DNA of 7,563 nucleotides, from assembly GCA_947169005.1 (NCBI GenBank), contig CAMVOG010000113.1, forward strand, positions 1 to 7,563, in the 5' to 3' direction. Shown here in pieces: positions 1 to 5,864 of the stretch. The translations under genes were made by a program, and so were the position numbers. Each line of letters starts with the position of its first letter. Within the stretch, counting starts at the first letter, position 1. Under the pieces are notes generated by a model. The model saw only the letters and a list, made by a program, of their open reading frames with translations. It made no database searches and had not been told where the DNA came from. The stretch is from an uncultured Clostridia bacterium. GTDB lineage: Bacteria; Bacillota; Clostridia; Oscillospirales; Oscillospiraceae.

Positions 1-990
1 CTCCATGCCCGCGGCCCGGGCCGTGTCCAGCAGCCAGTCCATATTGGCGTTGATGGTGGTCAGCAGCAGCCGCTTGCCCGCCAGCCTGGGCCGCAGCAGG
101 GCCAGCTCCTCCTCAAAGCGGCGCTCCTCCGCCTCCACGATGGGGCGCACGGCCCCGGCGCAGCCGAAGAAGTCCCCGATCCGCTCCAGAAAGGAGGCCG
201 TCTCCCGGAAGCCCACGGGCAGGCAGCCCTCGAAGAAGCGGCAGCCGTAGGTTTTTTCCAGCCAGCCTTGCAGGGCCCGGTTGTCCGCCCCGTCGGAGGC
301 CAGGATATTCAGCGGCGCGGCCGGCAGGTTCCGCAGCTCCGCCGCCGTGGCGTCCCCCAGGAAGCGGCAGTTCACGGCGACGCCCATGGCCCCCAGCAGG
401 TCCCGGATCGTGCGGAAATTCACATCCAGGTTGTTCATCACGCCCGTTTCCCCGATGATGTTCACGCATTTGTCCCGGGGCGGGGCCTTGCGGTCAATGA
501 GCCGCTCCGCCAGGCTGTGCAGGCAGAGCTCAATGCCCTGCATATAGTCGCCGTTGATATCCCCGTCCGCCTCCAGGACGATCACGGGGCAGTCCGCCGT
601 CCCCATGGCCTCCAGGGAGCGGGCGTCGTCCCCGATGATGCCGCTGACGCAGGAGGTGATGACGATCACCGCGCCGGGGGAGCGGGAGAGGGCGGCGGCA
701 ACGGACTGGCGCAGCTTGTCCAGCCCGCCGAAGACCGCCTCCGCCTGGCCGATCTCGGTGCATTCAAAGTTGGGGCTGATGGCCGAGGGCATGAGGATAC
801 CCCGGCTGAACAGATTCTTCCGCCCGGGGGAGGAGATGTTCTGCCAGGTGTAGAAGGCGCAGGTCCGGGGAGAGTGGGCGATGACCACCGCGTCCGTCAG
901 ATGGATGGCGGTGGTGGCTGCCCCATTGAAGGCGCAGCCGTAGAGGGGCGGGCGCTTCCCGTCGGGCCGCGCCGCTTCCGTAAGAGGCGC
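1..990 (-). CDS. Nitrogenase component 1-like protein (NifD/NifE-type), partial, no normal start
   Basis: The minus-strand frame is open from 1044 (after a TGA at 1047-1045) to the window edge, so the C-terminus is missing. It reads as an oxidoreductase/nitrogenase component 1 protein. The N-terminal motif YGCAFNGA (Cys codon 936-934) is followed by HSPRTCAFYTW (Cys 861-859). Next come FECTEIGQAEAVFGGLDKL (Cys 762-760) and ITSCVSGIIGDD (Cys 651-649). The first, second and fourth of these cysteines match the three P-cluster cysteines of NifD in position and context. In the region I align with the NifD FeMo-cofactor cysteine (LNILASDGADN) there is no cysteine, so true nitrogenase activity is unlikely; the family's substrate in such clostridia is unknown to me. 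There is no ATG, GTG or TTG before the first Cys motif; the first GTG (888) would remove it. I place the left end of the coding sequence at 990, where a -1 shift from the upstream NifH-like frame would enter this frame. It probably works with that ATPase as its electron donor. Confidence 0.8.
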
Positions 991-1814
991 TTTCTCCGGC
1001 CCGGCGGCACGGCCTCCAGTTCCTCGTCCGTGAGGGGCCGCGCCTCATAGAGCGGCAACTCCCCGCAGATGCGCTCCGCCAGGGCCGCAAAAACGGCACA
1101 TTCCGCTTCGTCCTCGCCCAGCTCCATCACCGTGCGTTTTTTCGCCTCCGCCCGGGCGAAGGCCTCGCTCCTGGGCACCCGGGCCACGATGGGCAGGCCC
1201 ACGGCACTGGCGAAGCGCTCCACCCGCGCCTCCTCGTCGTCCAGGGCCCGGGCGTTGAGAATGACGCCCGCCACGCGCTTTTCCCGGTCCCCGTCGAAAT
1301 TGCGCACGCCCCGCAGAATGTTGTTGGCGGCGTAGAGGGCCATGAACTCCCCGCTGGTCACGAGAAATATGGCGTCGGCGTACTCCCGGCGGATGGGCAC
1401 GGCGAAGCCGCCGCAGACCACGTCCCCCAGCACGTCGTAAACCACGATATCCCGGCTCTCCTTTACGTGGCTGCGCTCCAGAAACTCAAAGGCCGTGATG
1501 ATGCCGCGGCCCGCGCAGCCCACGCCGGGCCGGGGCCCGCCGGCCTCCACGCAGTCCACGCCGCAGGCGCCCCGGCGCAGAACGGCCTCCAGCCGCTGCT
1601 CCTCCTTTGGCGTCTCCCGCAGATAATCCAGCACCGTGGGCAGGCTCTCCCCGCCCATCAGCAGCCGGGTCGAATCGTGCTTCGGATCGCAGCCGATCTG
1701 CAGCACCCGCCGCCCCGTCTTCGCCAGGGCCACGGACAGATTGGCGCTGACGGTGGATTTCCCGATGCCGCCCTTGCCGTAAACCGCGATCTCCAGCCGC
1801 GCATGCTCCGGCAT
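897..1814 (-). CDS. NifH-like ATPase (dinitrogenase reductase family, nonstandard C-terminus)
   Basis: 305 codons from ATG 1814. This is a homodimeric 4Fe-4S ATPase of the NifH/BchL/CfbC family that would pass electrons to a component 1 partner. It has the P-loop YGKGGIGKST (residues 12-21), the switch region GCDPKHDST (41-49), cluster ligand Cys100 in GVGCAGRG (with Arg103, equivalent to the ADP-ribosylated Arg of NifH) and cluster ligand Cys134 in DVLGDVVCGGFAVPIR. SGEFMALYAANNI (154-166) is also typical. The start at 1814 is set by an AGGAGGT ribosome site 7 nt upstream; an in-frame ATG at 1844 lies inside the -10 box and is not used. Homology ends near LTDEELEAVPPG (261-272). The last ~30 residues are a basic, proline-rich tail with no family resemblance, read opposite the conserved frame of the component 1 protein. 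The true product may therefore end near residue 275 or continue into that protein. The specific reaction is not identifiable from this window. Confidence 0.92.
   Translation of the reverse strand: MPEHARLEIAVYGKGGIGKSTVSANLSVALAKTGRRVLQIGCDPKHDSTRLLMGGESLPTVLDYLRETPKEEQRLEAVLRRGACGVDCVEAGGPRPGVGCAGRGIITAFEFLERSHVKESRDIVVYDVLGDVVCGGFAVPIRREYADAIFLVTSGEFMALYAANNILRGVRNFDGDREKRVAGVILNARALDDEEARVERFASAVGLPIVARVPRSEAFARAEAKKRTVMELGEDEAECAVFAALAERICGELPLYEARPLTDEELEAVPPGRRKRLLRKRRGPTGSARPSTAAPSMGQPPPPSI
951..993 (-). other. Candidate -1 frameshift site between NifH-like and component 1-like frames
   Basis: The component 1 frame is -1 relative to the NifH-like frame. At codon 275 of the NifH-like gene the message reads AGA AAG CGC. 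The A_AAG tetramer (993-990) would let tRNA-Lys slip from AAG to AAA and enter the component 1 frame, giving PGRRK followed by APLTEAARPDGKRPPLYGC. A GC-rich stem-loop lies 16 nt downstream (973-951): GGCGC pairs with GCGCC and CCC with GGG, separated by a GG/AA internal loop, with a GAC triloop. The spacing is long for a classic stimulatory hairpin, and such stems are common in GC-rich DNA. A real indel or a sequencing error would give the same picture. Confidence 0.35.
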
Positions 1815-1821
1815 GGTCAAG

Positions 1822-1830
1822 ACCTCCTTT
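1822..1830 (-). promoter_or_regulatory. Strong ribosome binding site of the NifH-like gene
   Basis: On the minus strand AAAGGAGGT ends 7 nt before ATG 1814. This near-perfect anti-16S match decides the start and rules out the ATG at 1844, which has no such site and falls within the promoter. Confidence 0.85.
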
Positions 1831-1842
1831 TGTTTTTTCTTC

Positions 1843-1871
1843 ATTATAGGCAGTTCTCAGGCCGTTTGCAA
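1843..1871 (-). promoter_or_regulatory. Sigma-A-type promoter of the NifH-like unit
   Basis: Read on the minus strand, the -35 element is TTGCAA (1871-1866), then a 17-nt spacer, then a consensus -10 TATAAT (1848-1843). The predicted transcription start is near 1836, giving a leader of about 20 nt that contains the AGGAGGT ribosome site. A perfect palindrome overlaps the -35 box. Confidence 0.8.
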
Positions 1872-1880
1872 GAACTTGCA
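1867..1880. promoter_or_regulatory. Palindrome overlapping the -35 box, candidate operator
   Basis: TGCAAGAACTTGCA is a perfect inverted repeat with 6-bp arms and a 2-bp centre. It covers most of the -35 element of the minus-strand promoter and lies about 55 bp upstream of the opposite promoter's -35. Its size and place suit a dimeric repressor. No regulator gene is present in the window to name it, and I do not recognise the motif. Confidence 0.4.
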
Positions 1881-1935
1881 CCGTAGACAAACAAAAAAGA
1901 TGGGGAATTGCACTTTGGGGCCATATATGTTTCTT

Positions 1936-1964
1936 TTGACGGATGGGCCCTGCTGTGTTATACT
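1936..1964 (+). promoter_or_regulatory. Sigma-A-type promoter of the aldo/keto reductase operon
   Basis: TTGACG (1936-1941), a 17-nt spacer and TATACT (1959-1964) form a near-consensus promoter. Predicted transcription start is near 1971, a short leader before the AAGGAGG ribosome site (1977-1983) and ATG 1992. It is divergent from the NifH-like promoter, with about 64 bp between the two -35 boxes. Confidence 0.82.
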
Positions 1965-1991
1965 GATGAAAAACACAAGGAGGCCAAGACT

Positions 1992-3029
1992 ATGGCAAAA
2001 ATCAGCATCGGCAAGACCGGGCTCAGCGTGGAGAAGACTGGCTTCGGGGCCCTGCCCATCCAGCGCGTGACGAAGGAGGAGGCCGTGCGCCTCCTGCGCA
2101 TGGCCTACGACGGGGGCATGGAGTATTTTGACACCGCCCGGGCCTATACGGACAGTGAGGAGAAGCTGGGCGAGGCCTTTAAGGGCATGCGGGACAAGGT
2201 CGTGATCGCCACCAAGACCATGGCCACGAAGGTGGAGGATTTCTGGGCCCAGCTCGAAACGAGCCTGCGCCTTTTGCAGACGGACTATATCGACATTTAC
2301 CAGTTCCATAATCCCCGGCAATGTCCCAGGCCCGGGGACGGGACGGGACTTTACGAGGCCATGGAGGAGGCGAAGAAGCAGGGCAAGATCCGCTTCATCG
2401 GCATCACCAACCATCGCCCCGACACGGCGGCGGAGGCCATTGCCTCCGGCCTTTACGAGACCCTGCAGTATCCCTTCAACTACCTCTGCACCGACGTGGA
2501 GATGCAGCTGATGAAGGACACCGTCGCGGCGGGCATGGGCTTTATCTGCATGAAGGCCATGTCCGGCGGCCTCCTGTCCAGCGCGAAGGCCTCCGCCGCC
2601 TGGCTGGAGCAGTACCCCGTTATTCCCATCTGGGGCGTCCAGCGGGAGGAGGAGCTGCAAGAGTTCCTGGGCTATATGGAGGCGCCCCCGGCCCTCACGC
2701 CGGAGCTGGAGGAGCTCATTAAGGCGGACCGGGAGAGCCTGCAGGGAAATTTCTGCCGCGCCTGCGGCTACTGCATGCCCACCTGCCCCCAGCATATCCA
2801 GATCAACACCGCCGCCCGCATGTCCCTGCTGTTGCGCCGGGCACCCACGGAAATGAACCTGGGGGAAGCGGGGCAGAAGATCATGGCCCAGGCCGAGACC
2901 TGCATCGACTGCGGCGTCTGCAAGACCAAGTGTCCCTACGGCCTCGACACCCCGGCCCTTCTCAAGCGCAACTGCAAGGACTACCGGGAGGTCCTGGCCG
3001 GCAAGCCCATTCTGCCAAAGAACTTTTGA
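1992..3029 (+). CDS. Aldo/keto reductase with C-terminal 2x[4Fe-4S] ferredoxin domain
   Basis: 345 residues. The N-terminal two thirds is an AKR-type TIM barrel with a complete catalytic tetrad by motif: Asp47 and Tyr52 in FDTARAYTDSEE, Lys75 in VIATKT and His106 in YQFHNP. The C-terminal part carries two ferredoxin-type cluster motifs, CRACGYCMPTCP (Cys255, 258, 261, 265) and CIDCGVCKTKCP (Cys304, 307, 310, 314). The protein is probably a cytoplasmic redox enzyme that couples NAD(P)H or ferredoxin electrons to a carbonyl substrate; this architecture is common in anaerobes and the substrate is not predictable. The start is ATG 1992, with AAGGAGG 8 nt upstream and a promoter at 1936-1964. A longer in-frame start at 1908 lies upstream of the promoter and is rejected. 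It is the first gene of the operon and divergent from the NifH-like gene. Confidence 0.93.
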   Translation: MAKISIGKTGLSVEKTGFGALPIQRVTKEEAVRLLRMAYDGGMEYFDTARAYTDSEEKLGEAFKGMRDKVVIATKTMATKVEDFWAQLETSLRLLQTDYIDIYQFHNPRQCPRPGDGTGLYEAMEEAKKQGKIRFIGITNHRPDTAAEAIASGLYETLQYPFNYLCTDVEMQLMKDTVAAGMGFICMKAMSGGLLSSAKASAAWLEQYPVIPIWGVQREEELQEFLGYMEAPPALTPELEELIKADRESLQGNFCRACGYCMPTCPQHIQINTAARMSLLLRRAPTEMNLGEAGQKIMAQAETCIDCGVCKTKCPYGLDTPALLKRNCKDYREVLAGKPILPKNF

Positions 3030-3030
3030 T

Positions 3031-3078
3031 TCAGTACTCAGTACTCAGTACTTAGTACTCAGTACCAGTGCCGAGTAC
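3031..3078. repeat. Heptanucleotide tandem repeat TCAGTAC (about 5 exact-register copies plus decayed copies)
   Basis: Immediately after the reductase stop, TCAGTAC repeats in register at 3031, 3038, 3045, 3052 (as TTAGTAC) and 3059. It then continues in decayed form (CAGTGC, CGAGTAC) to 3078. The array ends 2-3 nt before the AGGAGG ribosome site of the next gene. Each junction contains the palindrome AGTACT or the small hairpin GTAC-TCA-GTAC. The unit length is not a multiple of three and the array is fully intergenic, so copy-number change would be tolerated. Confidence 0.9.
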
Positions 3079-3094
3079 GCAGGAGGCTCAGACT

Positions 3095-3994
3095 ATGCCA
3101 TACAGCCGCAAAACGAAGGAGGACCGCCCGGTCCTGGCCCTTTGCTATGACTTTGACCGCACCCTTTCCCCCGACGATATGCAGGCCCAGGGCTATATCC
3201 AGTCCGTGGGCTATGACGTGGAGCGCTTCTGGCAGGAATCCAACGCCCTGGCCGCCGCAAACGACATGGACGGCAACCTGGCCTATATGTACAAGATGGT
3301 GCGGGAGGCGGAAGGCAATCTGATCCTCAACCGGAAGGCCCTGGCGGACTACGGGGCCCAGGTAAAGCTCTATCCCGGCGCGGCGGAGTGGTTTGAGCGC
3401 GTCCGCCGGATCGGGGCGGAACAGGGGGTGCTGATCGAGCATTACATCATCTCCTCCGGCCTGAAAGAAATGATCGAGGGCACCGCCGTCGCCCGGGCCG
3501 GGGCCTTCGAGCGGGTCTACGCCAGCTCCTTCCTCTACAACGAGCGGGGCGTGGCCATCTGGCCAGCCCAGGTGGTGAATTACACCAATAAGACCCAGTT
3601 CCTTTTCCGCATTTCCAAGGGCGTGCTGGACGTGAACGACCCCGGCGTCAACGACTATTTTCCACAGGAGGAGATCCGCGTCCCCTTCCGCAACATGGTT
3701 TATATCGGGGACAGCGACACGGATATTCCCTGCATGAAGCTGGTCAATTCCTACGGCGGCCACTCCGTCGGCGTCTACGACCCCGCCCGGGCGGACAAGA
3801 GCAAGGTCTATAAGATGATGCGGGATAACCGCATCCGCTACTTTGCCCCCGCCGACTATACCGAGGGCTCCGAGCTGGAGCGCCTGGTCCGGGCCATCAT
3901 CGACAAGACCGTGGCCTTCGAGCGCCTGGAAAACGAGCATGTCAGCGATCTGCGGGAAACGCGGGAGACAGGCTGCAGGGAAGAGAAATATTAA
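3095..3994 (+). CDS. HAD-superfamily phosphatase, 299 aa
   Basis: Haloacid dehalogenase-like hydrolase, predicted cytoplasmic phosphomonoesterase. Motif I is CYDFDRTLS with nucleophile Asp19 and acid/base Asp21. Motif II is the IISSG serine pair (120-121). The likely motif III lysine is Lys166 in NKTQF, and motif IV is YIGDSDTDIPCM (Gly205, Asp206, Asp210). The long insert between motifs I and II (about 100 residues) is a helical cap. The start is ATG 3095, with AGGAGG 8 nt upstream; an in-frame GTG at 3068 lies inside the tandem repeat and is rejected. It lies 65 nt after the reductase and 19 nt before the Nudix gene, in the same operon. The substrate is not evident. The C-terminus is charged and lacks any membrane segment. 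Confidence 0.9.
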   Translation: MPYSRKTKEDRPVLALCYDFDRTLSPDDMQAQGYIQSVGYDVERFWQESNALAAANDMDGNLAYMYKMVREAEGNLILNRKALADYGAQVKLYPGAAEWFERVRRIGAEQGVLIEHYIISSGLKEMIEGTAVARAGAFERVYASSFLYNERGVAIWPAQVVNYTNKTQFLFRISKGVLDVNDPGVNDYFPQEEIRVPFRNMVYIGDSDTDIPCMKLVNSYGGHSVGVYDPARADKSKVYKMMRDNRIRYFAPADYTEGSELERLVRAIIDKTVAFERLENEHVSDLRETRETGCREEKY

Positions 3995-4013
3995 AAAATA
4001 AGGAGGCGGCACC

Positions 4014-4472
4014 GTGACCGACTATGTAAAGGAAATGCGCAAGCTTGTGGGCCACAGGCCCCTCATCCTCTGCGGCGCTTCCGTCCTCTGCCTGGACGGG
4101 GCCGGGCGCGTCCTCCTGGGGCGGCGCGCCGATAATCACCTTTGGTCCTACGCGGGCGGCGCGCTGGAGCTGGACGAGGTGGTGGAGGACTGCGCCAGGC
4201 GGGAGCTCTATGAGGAAATGGGCCTCGCCGCTGAGGAGCTGGAGTTCTTCTTCGTCAATTCCGGCCCCGAGGCCCACTACGTGTACCCCAACGGCGACGA
4301 GGTCTCCAATTTCGAGATCGATTTCCTATGCCGCCGCTGGCAGGGCGAGCCCCGCCCCCTGGACGGGGAAATGGAGGAGCTGCGCTTCTTCGCTCTGGAC
4401 GAGATCGACCTTACCCAGGTCTGCCCGCCAAACCGCCGGGTGCTGAAGAGGCTGATGGAGACGAGGATGTAG
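4014..4472 (+). CDS. Nudix (NUDIX) hydrolase, 152 aa
   Basis: The complete Nudix box fits GX5EX7REUXEEXGU at residues 49-71: Gly49, Glu55, Arg63-Glu64, Glu67-Glu68, Gly70-Leu71 (RRELYEEMGL). The upstream WSYAGGALELDE segment and the N-terminal strand LILCGASVLCLD with LLGRR are typical of the fold. It would hydrolyse a nucleoside-diphosphate-linked or related substrate with Mg2+, in the cytoplasm. The start is GTG 4014, with AGGAGG at 4001-4006, 7 nt away. It sits 19 nt after the HAD gene and 15 nt before the next HAD gene, so it is co-transcribed. The pairing with phosphatases suggests a nucleotide or metabolite clean-up role (inference); the exact substrate cannot be read from sequence. Confidence 0.93.
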   Translation: MTDYVKEMRKLVGHRPLILCGASVLCLDGAGRVLLGRRADNHLWSYAGGALELDEVVEDCARRELYEEMGLAAEELEFFFVNSGPEAHYVYPNGDEVSNFEIDFLCRRWQGEPRPLDGEMEELRFFALDEIDLTQVCPPNRRVLKRLMETRM

Positions 4473-4487
4473 GAAGGAGGCAGATCC

Positions 4488-5147
4488 ATGACTGTCATCT
4501 TTGATATGGACGGCCTCATGTTTGATACTGAGCGGCTTTTCATTGACGCGTGGGACTATGCTGGAGAAAAAGTAGGGATCGGCAAGGCAGGCTATATGGT
4601 GGTGAAAACTCTCGGCATGAATGGGGCTGCCACCTCTGCTGCGCTGGAAGCAGAGTTTGGTCCCTGCTTTGACCGGGAAGGTTTAAGAAAGTATGAGATA
4701 GAATATCTGAGAGACTATTATGAAGCCTATGGGACCCCTGTCAAAAAGGGGTTATACAGCCTCTTGAATTACCTTACCGACCAAGGTGCGATGTTGGCAG
4801 TGGCCTCTTCCTCGTCACGTCAAACAGTCCTGCGCCATTTAAAGGGCACGGGCTTAGAGGGAACTTTTCCCGTCCTTGTTTGCGGGGATATGATCTCACG
4901 TTCCAAGCCGGACCCGGAGATTTATCTTACCGCCTGCGCTCTGCTGGGGGCGGAACCGTCGGAGGTTTATGCCTTGGAGGATTCCCAAAACGGGCTGTTG
5001 GCTGCCCATCGGGCTGGCTGCAGACCGCTCATGGTGCCGGATCTTTGGCTGCCGGACGAAGAGACGGAGCGGATCCTTTGCGGCAGATTCGAGGACTTGG
5101 ACCAGGTCCAGGAGTTTTTTGAAGCCTCGGAAAGGAACAATGTGTAA
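4488..5147 (+). CDS. HAD hydrolase, subfamily IA (beta-phosphoglucomutase/phosphatase-like)
   Basis: 219 residues. Motif I is FDMDGLMFDTE (Asp6 nucleophile, Asp8). The helical C1 cap covers about residues 15-85. Motif II is VASSSS (Ser107 region), motif III is SRSKPDPEIY (Lys140) and motif IV is ALEDSQNG (Glu164-Asp165). This is the pattern of sugar-phosphate or nucleotide-sugar phosphatases and beta-phosphoglucomutases. An arginine/lysine set that would settle mutase versus phosphatase cannot be judged without alignment. AAGGAGG (4474-4480) is 7 nt before ATG 4488. Composition changes here: codons such as tta, ata and aga appear and GC falls relative to the Nudix gene just upstream, so this gene belongs to a low-GC block reaching 6112. 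It precedes the DUF3791-like gene by 24 nt. Confidence 0.9.
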   Translation: MTVIFDMDGLMFDTERLFIDAWDYAGEKVGIGKAGYMVVKTLGMNGAATSAALEAEFGPCFDREGLRKYEIEYLRDYYEAYGTPVKKGLYSLLNYLTDQGAMLAVASSSSRQTVLRHLKGTGLEGTFPVLVCGDMISRSKPDPEIYLTACALLGAEPSEVYALEDSQNGLLAAHRAGCRPLMVPDLWLPDEETERILCGRFEDLDQVQEFFEASERNNV

Positions 5148-5171
5148 GCGGATCATGGAACGGAGAAGAAC

Positions 5172-5387
5172 ATGGATAAAGAACGTCTGTCTTTTGCGGT
5201 ATGTTTGATTAATGAAGCAGCTCAGGTATGGGGCATCCTGCCCAGCCAGGTTTATAAGCGTCTAAACAGCGTTGGGTATTTTGAAAGATATTTGATCCCT
5301 CATTACGATGTGCTGCATACACAAGGAATGCGTTATCTAATTGACGACGCAGAGGAATACCTTGTCCGAAGGGAGCAAAGAGCATGA
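5172..5387 (+). CDS. DUF3791-like small protein, candidate antitoxin or partner
   Basis: 71 residues. The segment YLIPHYDVLHTQGMRYLIDD (40-59) matches the conserved YDVLHTQG core that I associate with DUF3791, a family of small clostridial and Bacteroides proteins usually found beside DUF3990 genes. The N-terminal half (SFAVCLINEAAQVWG, then SQVYKRLN) is predicted to be helical and may form a small helix-turn-helix-like or protein-binding fold. The start is ATG 5172, with GGAG 6 nt upstream. Its stop overlaps the start of the DUF3990-like gene by ATGA (5384-5387), so the two are translationally coupled, as in many toxin-antitoxin pairs. No enzymatic motif is visible. The antitoxin role is an inference from context. 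Confidence 0.82.
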   Translation: MDKERLSFAVCLINEAAQVWGILPSQVYKRLNSVGYFERYLIPHYDVLHTQGMRYLIDDAEEYLVRREQRA

Positions 5388-5863
5388 TTGTTTACCATGG
5401 ATCGACAGTTGAAGTGTCTGCTCCGGATGTTTTCCACTCCCACCACTCCCTTGATTTCGGCAAAGGCTTTTATGTTACTACCGTGTGGGAGCAGGCTGTG
5501 CGCTGGGCCAAGAGAAGGGCAGACCTCTTTGGAACAGACCTGGCCATTGTCAATCGCTATGAGTTGAAGGAGTTCACGCCTCAGATAATGGTTATGCGCT
5601 TTGACGAGGATATGGGGGCCTGGCTGGATTTTGTCTGCAGATGCAGAGACGGTGCACCGGATTACGAAAAGTATGATGTGATCGTTGGCAAGGTGGCTGA
5701 TGACAGAGTCTACCGGGTCGTGGATATGTACAAAAGCGGAATATGGGATAAGGAACGTGCGCTGAAGGAGATCAAGGCCTATGAGGGTTATGATCAAATG
5801 GCCTTTATCAGTCAGGAGGCGCTTGAGTCCTCTTTGCGCTTTATCGGAAGCATTGAGGTGTGA
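5384..5863 (+). CDS. DUF3990-like protein, predicted ADP-ribosyltransferase-fold toxin
   Basis: 159 residues. The N-terminal MIVYHGST (His5) is followed by LDFGKGFYVT (Tyr30) and a helix with QAVRWAKRRA. The C-terminal end is DQMAFISQEALESSLRF (Gln138). This His...Tyr...Gln arrangement and the HG-S / DFGxGFY signature fit the DUF3990 family, which is placed in the ADP-ribosyltransferase (ART) superfamily. The middle contains YDVIVGKVADDRVY (97-110), typical of the family. If active, it would transfer ADP-ribose from NAD+ to a cellular target; the target is unknown. No signal peptide is present, so it probably acts within the producing cell or after phage-triggered release. It overlaps the DUF3791-like gene by 4 nt and is followed 1 nt later by another small gene, forming a three-gene cassette. 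Confidence 0.82.
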   Translation: MIVYHGSTVEVSAPDVFHSHHSLDFGKGFYVTTVWEQAVRWAKRRADLFGTDLAIVNRYELKEFTPQIMVMRFDEDMGAWLDFVCRCRDGAPDYEKYDVIVGKVADDRVYRVVDMYKSGIWDKERALKEIKAYEGYDQMAFISQEALESSLRFIGSIEV

Positions 5864-5864
5864 T

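Noticed and set aside
886..900. CTG (900) or GTG (888) as the start of the component 1 gene
   Set aside because: Either would remove the conserved YGCAFNGA motif and the conserved residues before it, and neither is a convincing initiation site.
268..1050. Plus-strand open frame of 260 codons at the left end
   Set aside because: The opposite strand carries the nitrogenase-like frame with conserved cysteine motifs; the plus frame has none and is Gly/Arg/Val-rich.
1..1814. Genuine N2-fixing nitrogenase (nifHD)
   Set aside because: The cofactor cysteine region is not conserved, the spacing is unlike nif operons, and no nif accessory genes are seen.
1815..1844. Upstream ATG (1844) as start of the NifH-like gene
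   Set aside because: It overlaps the TATAAT box and precedes the predicted transcription start; the AGGAGGT site points to ATG 1814.
1857..2795. Long minus-strand open frame opposite the aldo/keto reductase
   Set aside because: It lacks any family motif, is rich in Leu/Gly/His/Arg as expected of a GC-rich antisense frame, and lies opposite a gene with full AKR and ferredoxin motifs.
3031..3078. CRISPR array
   Set aside because: The units are 7 bp, contiguous and without spacers, and no cas genes are present; it is a simple tandem repeat.
3059..4012. Long minus-strand open frame opposite the first HAD gene
   Set aside because: It is an antisense shadow of a gene with complete HAD motifs; it has no ribosome site and its composition is the usual repetitive Val/His/Gly.
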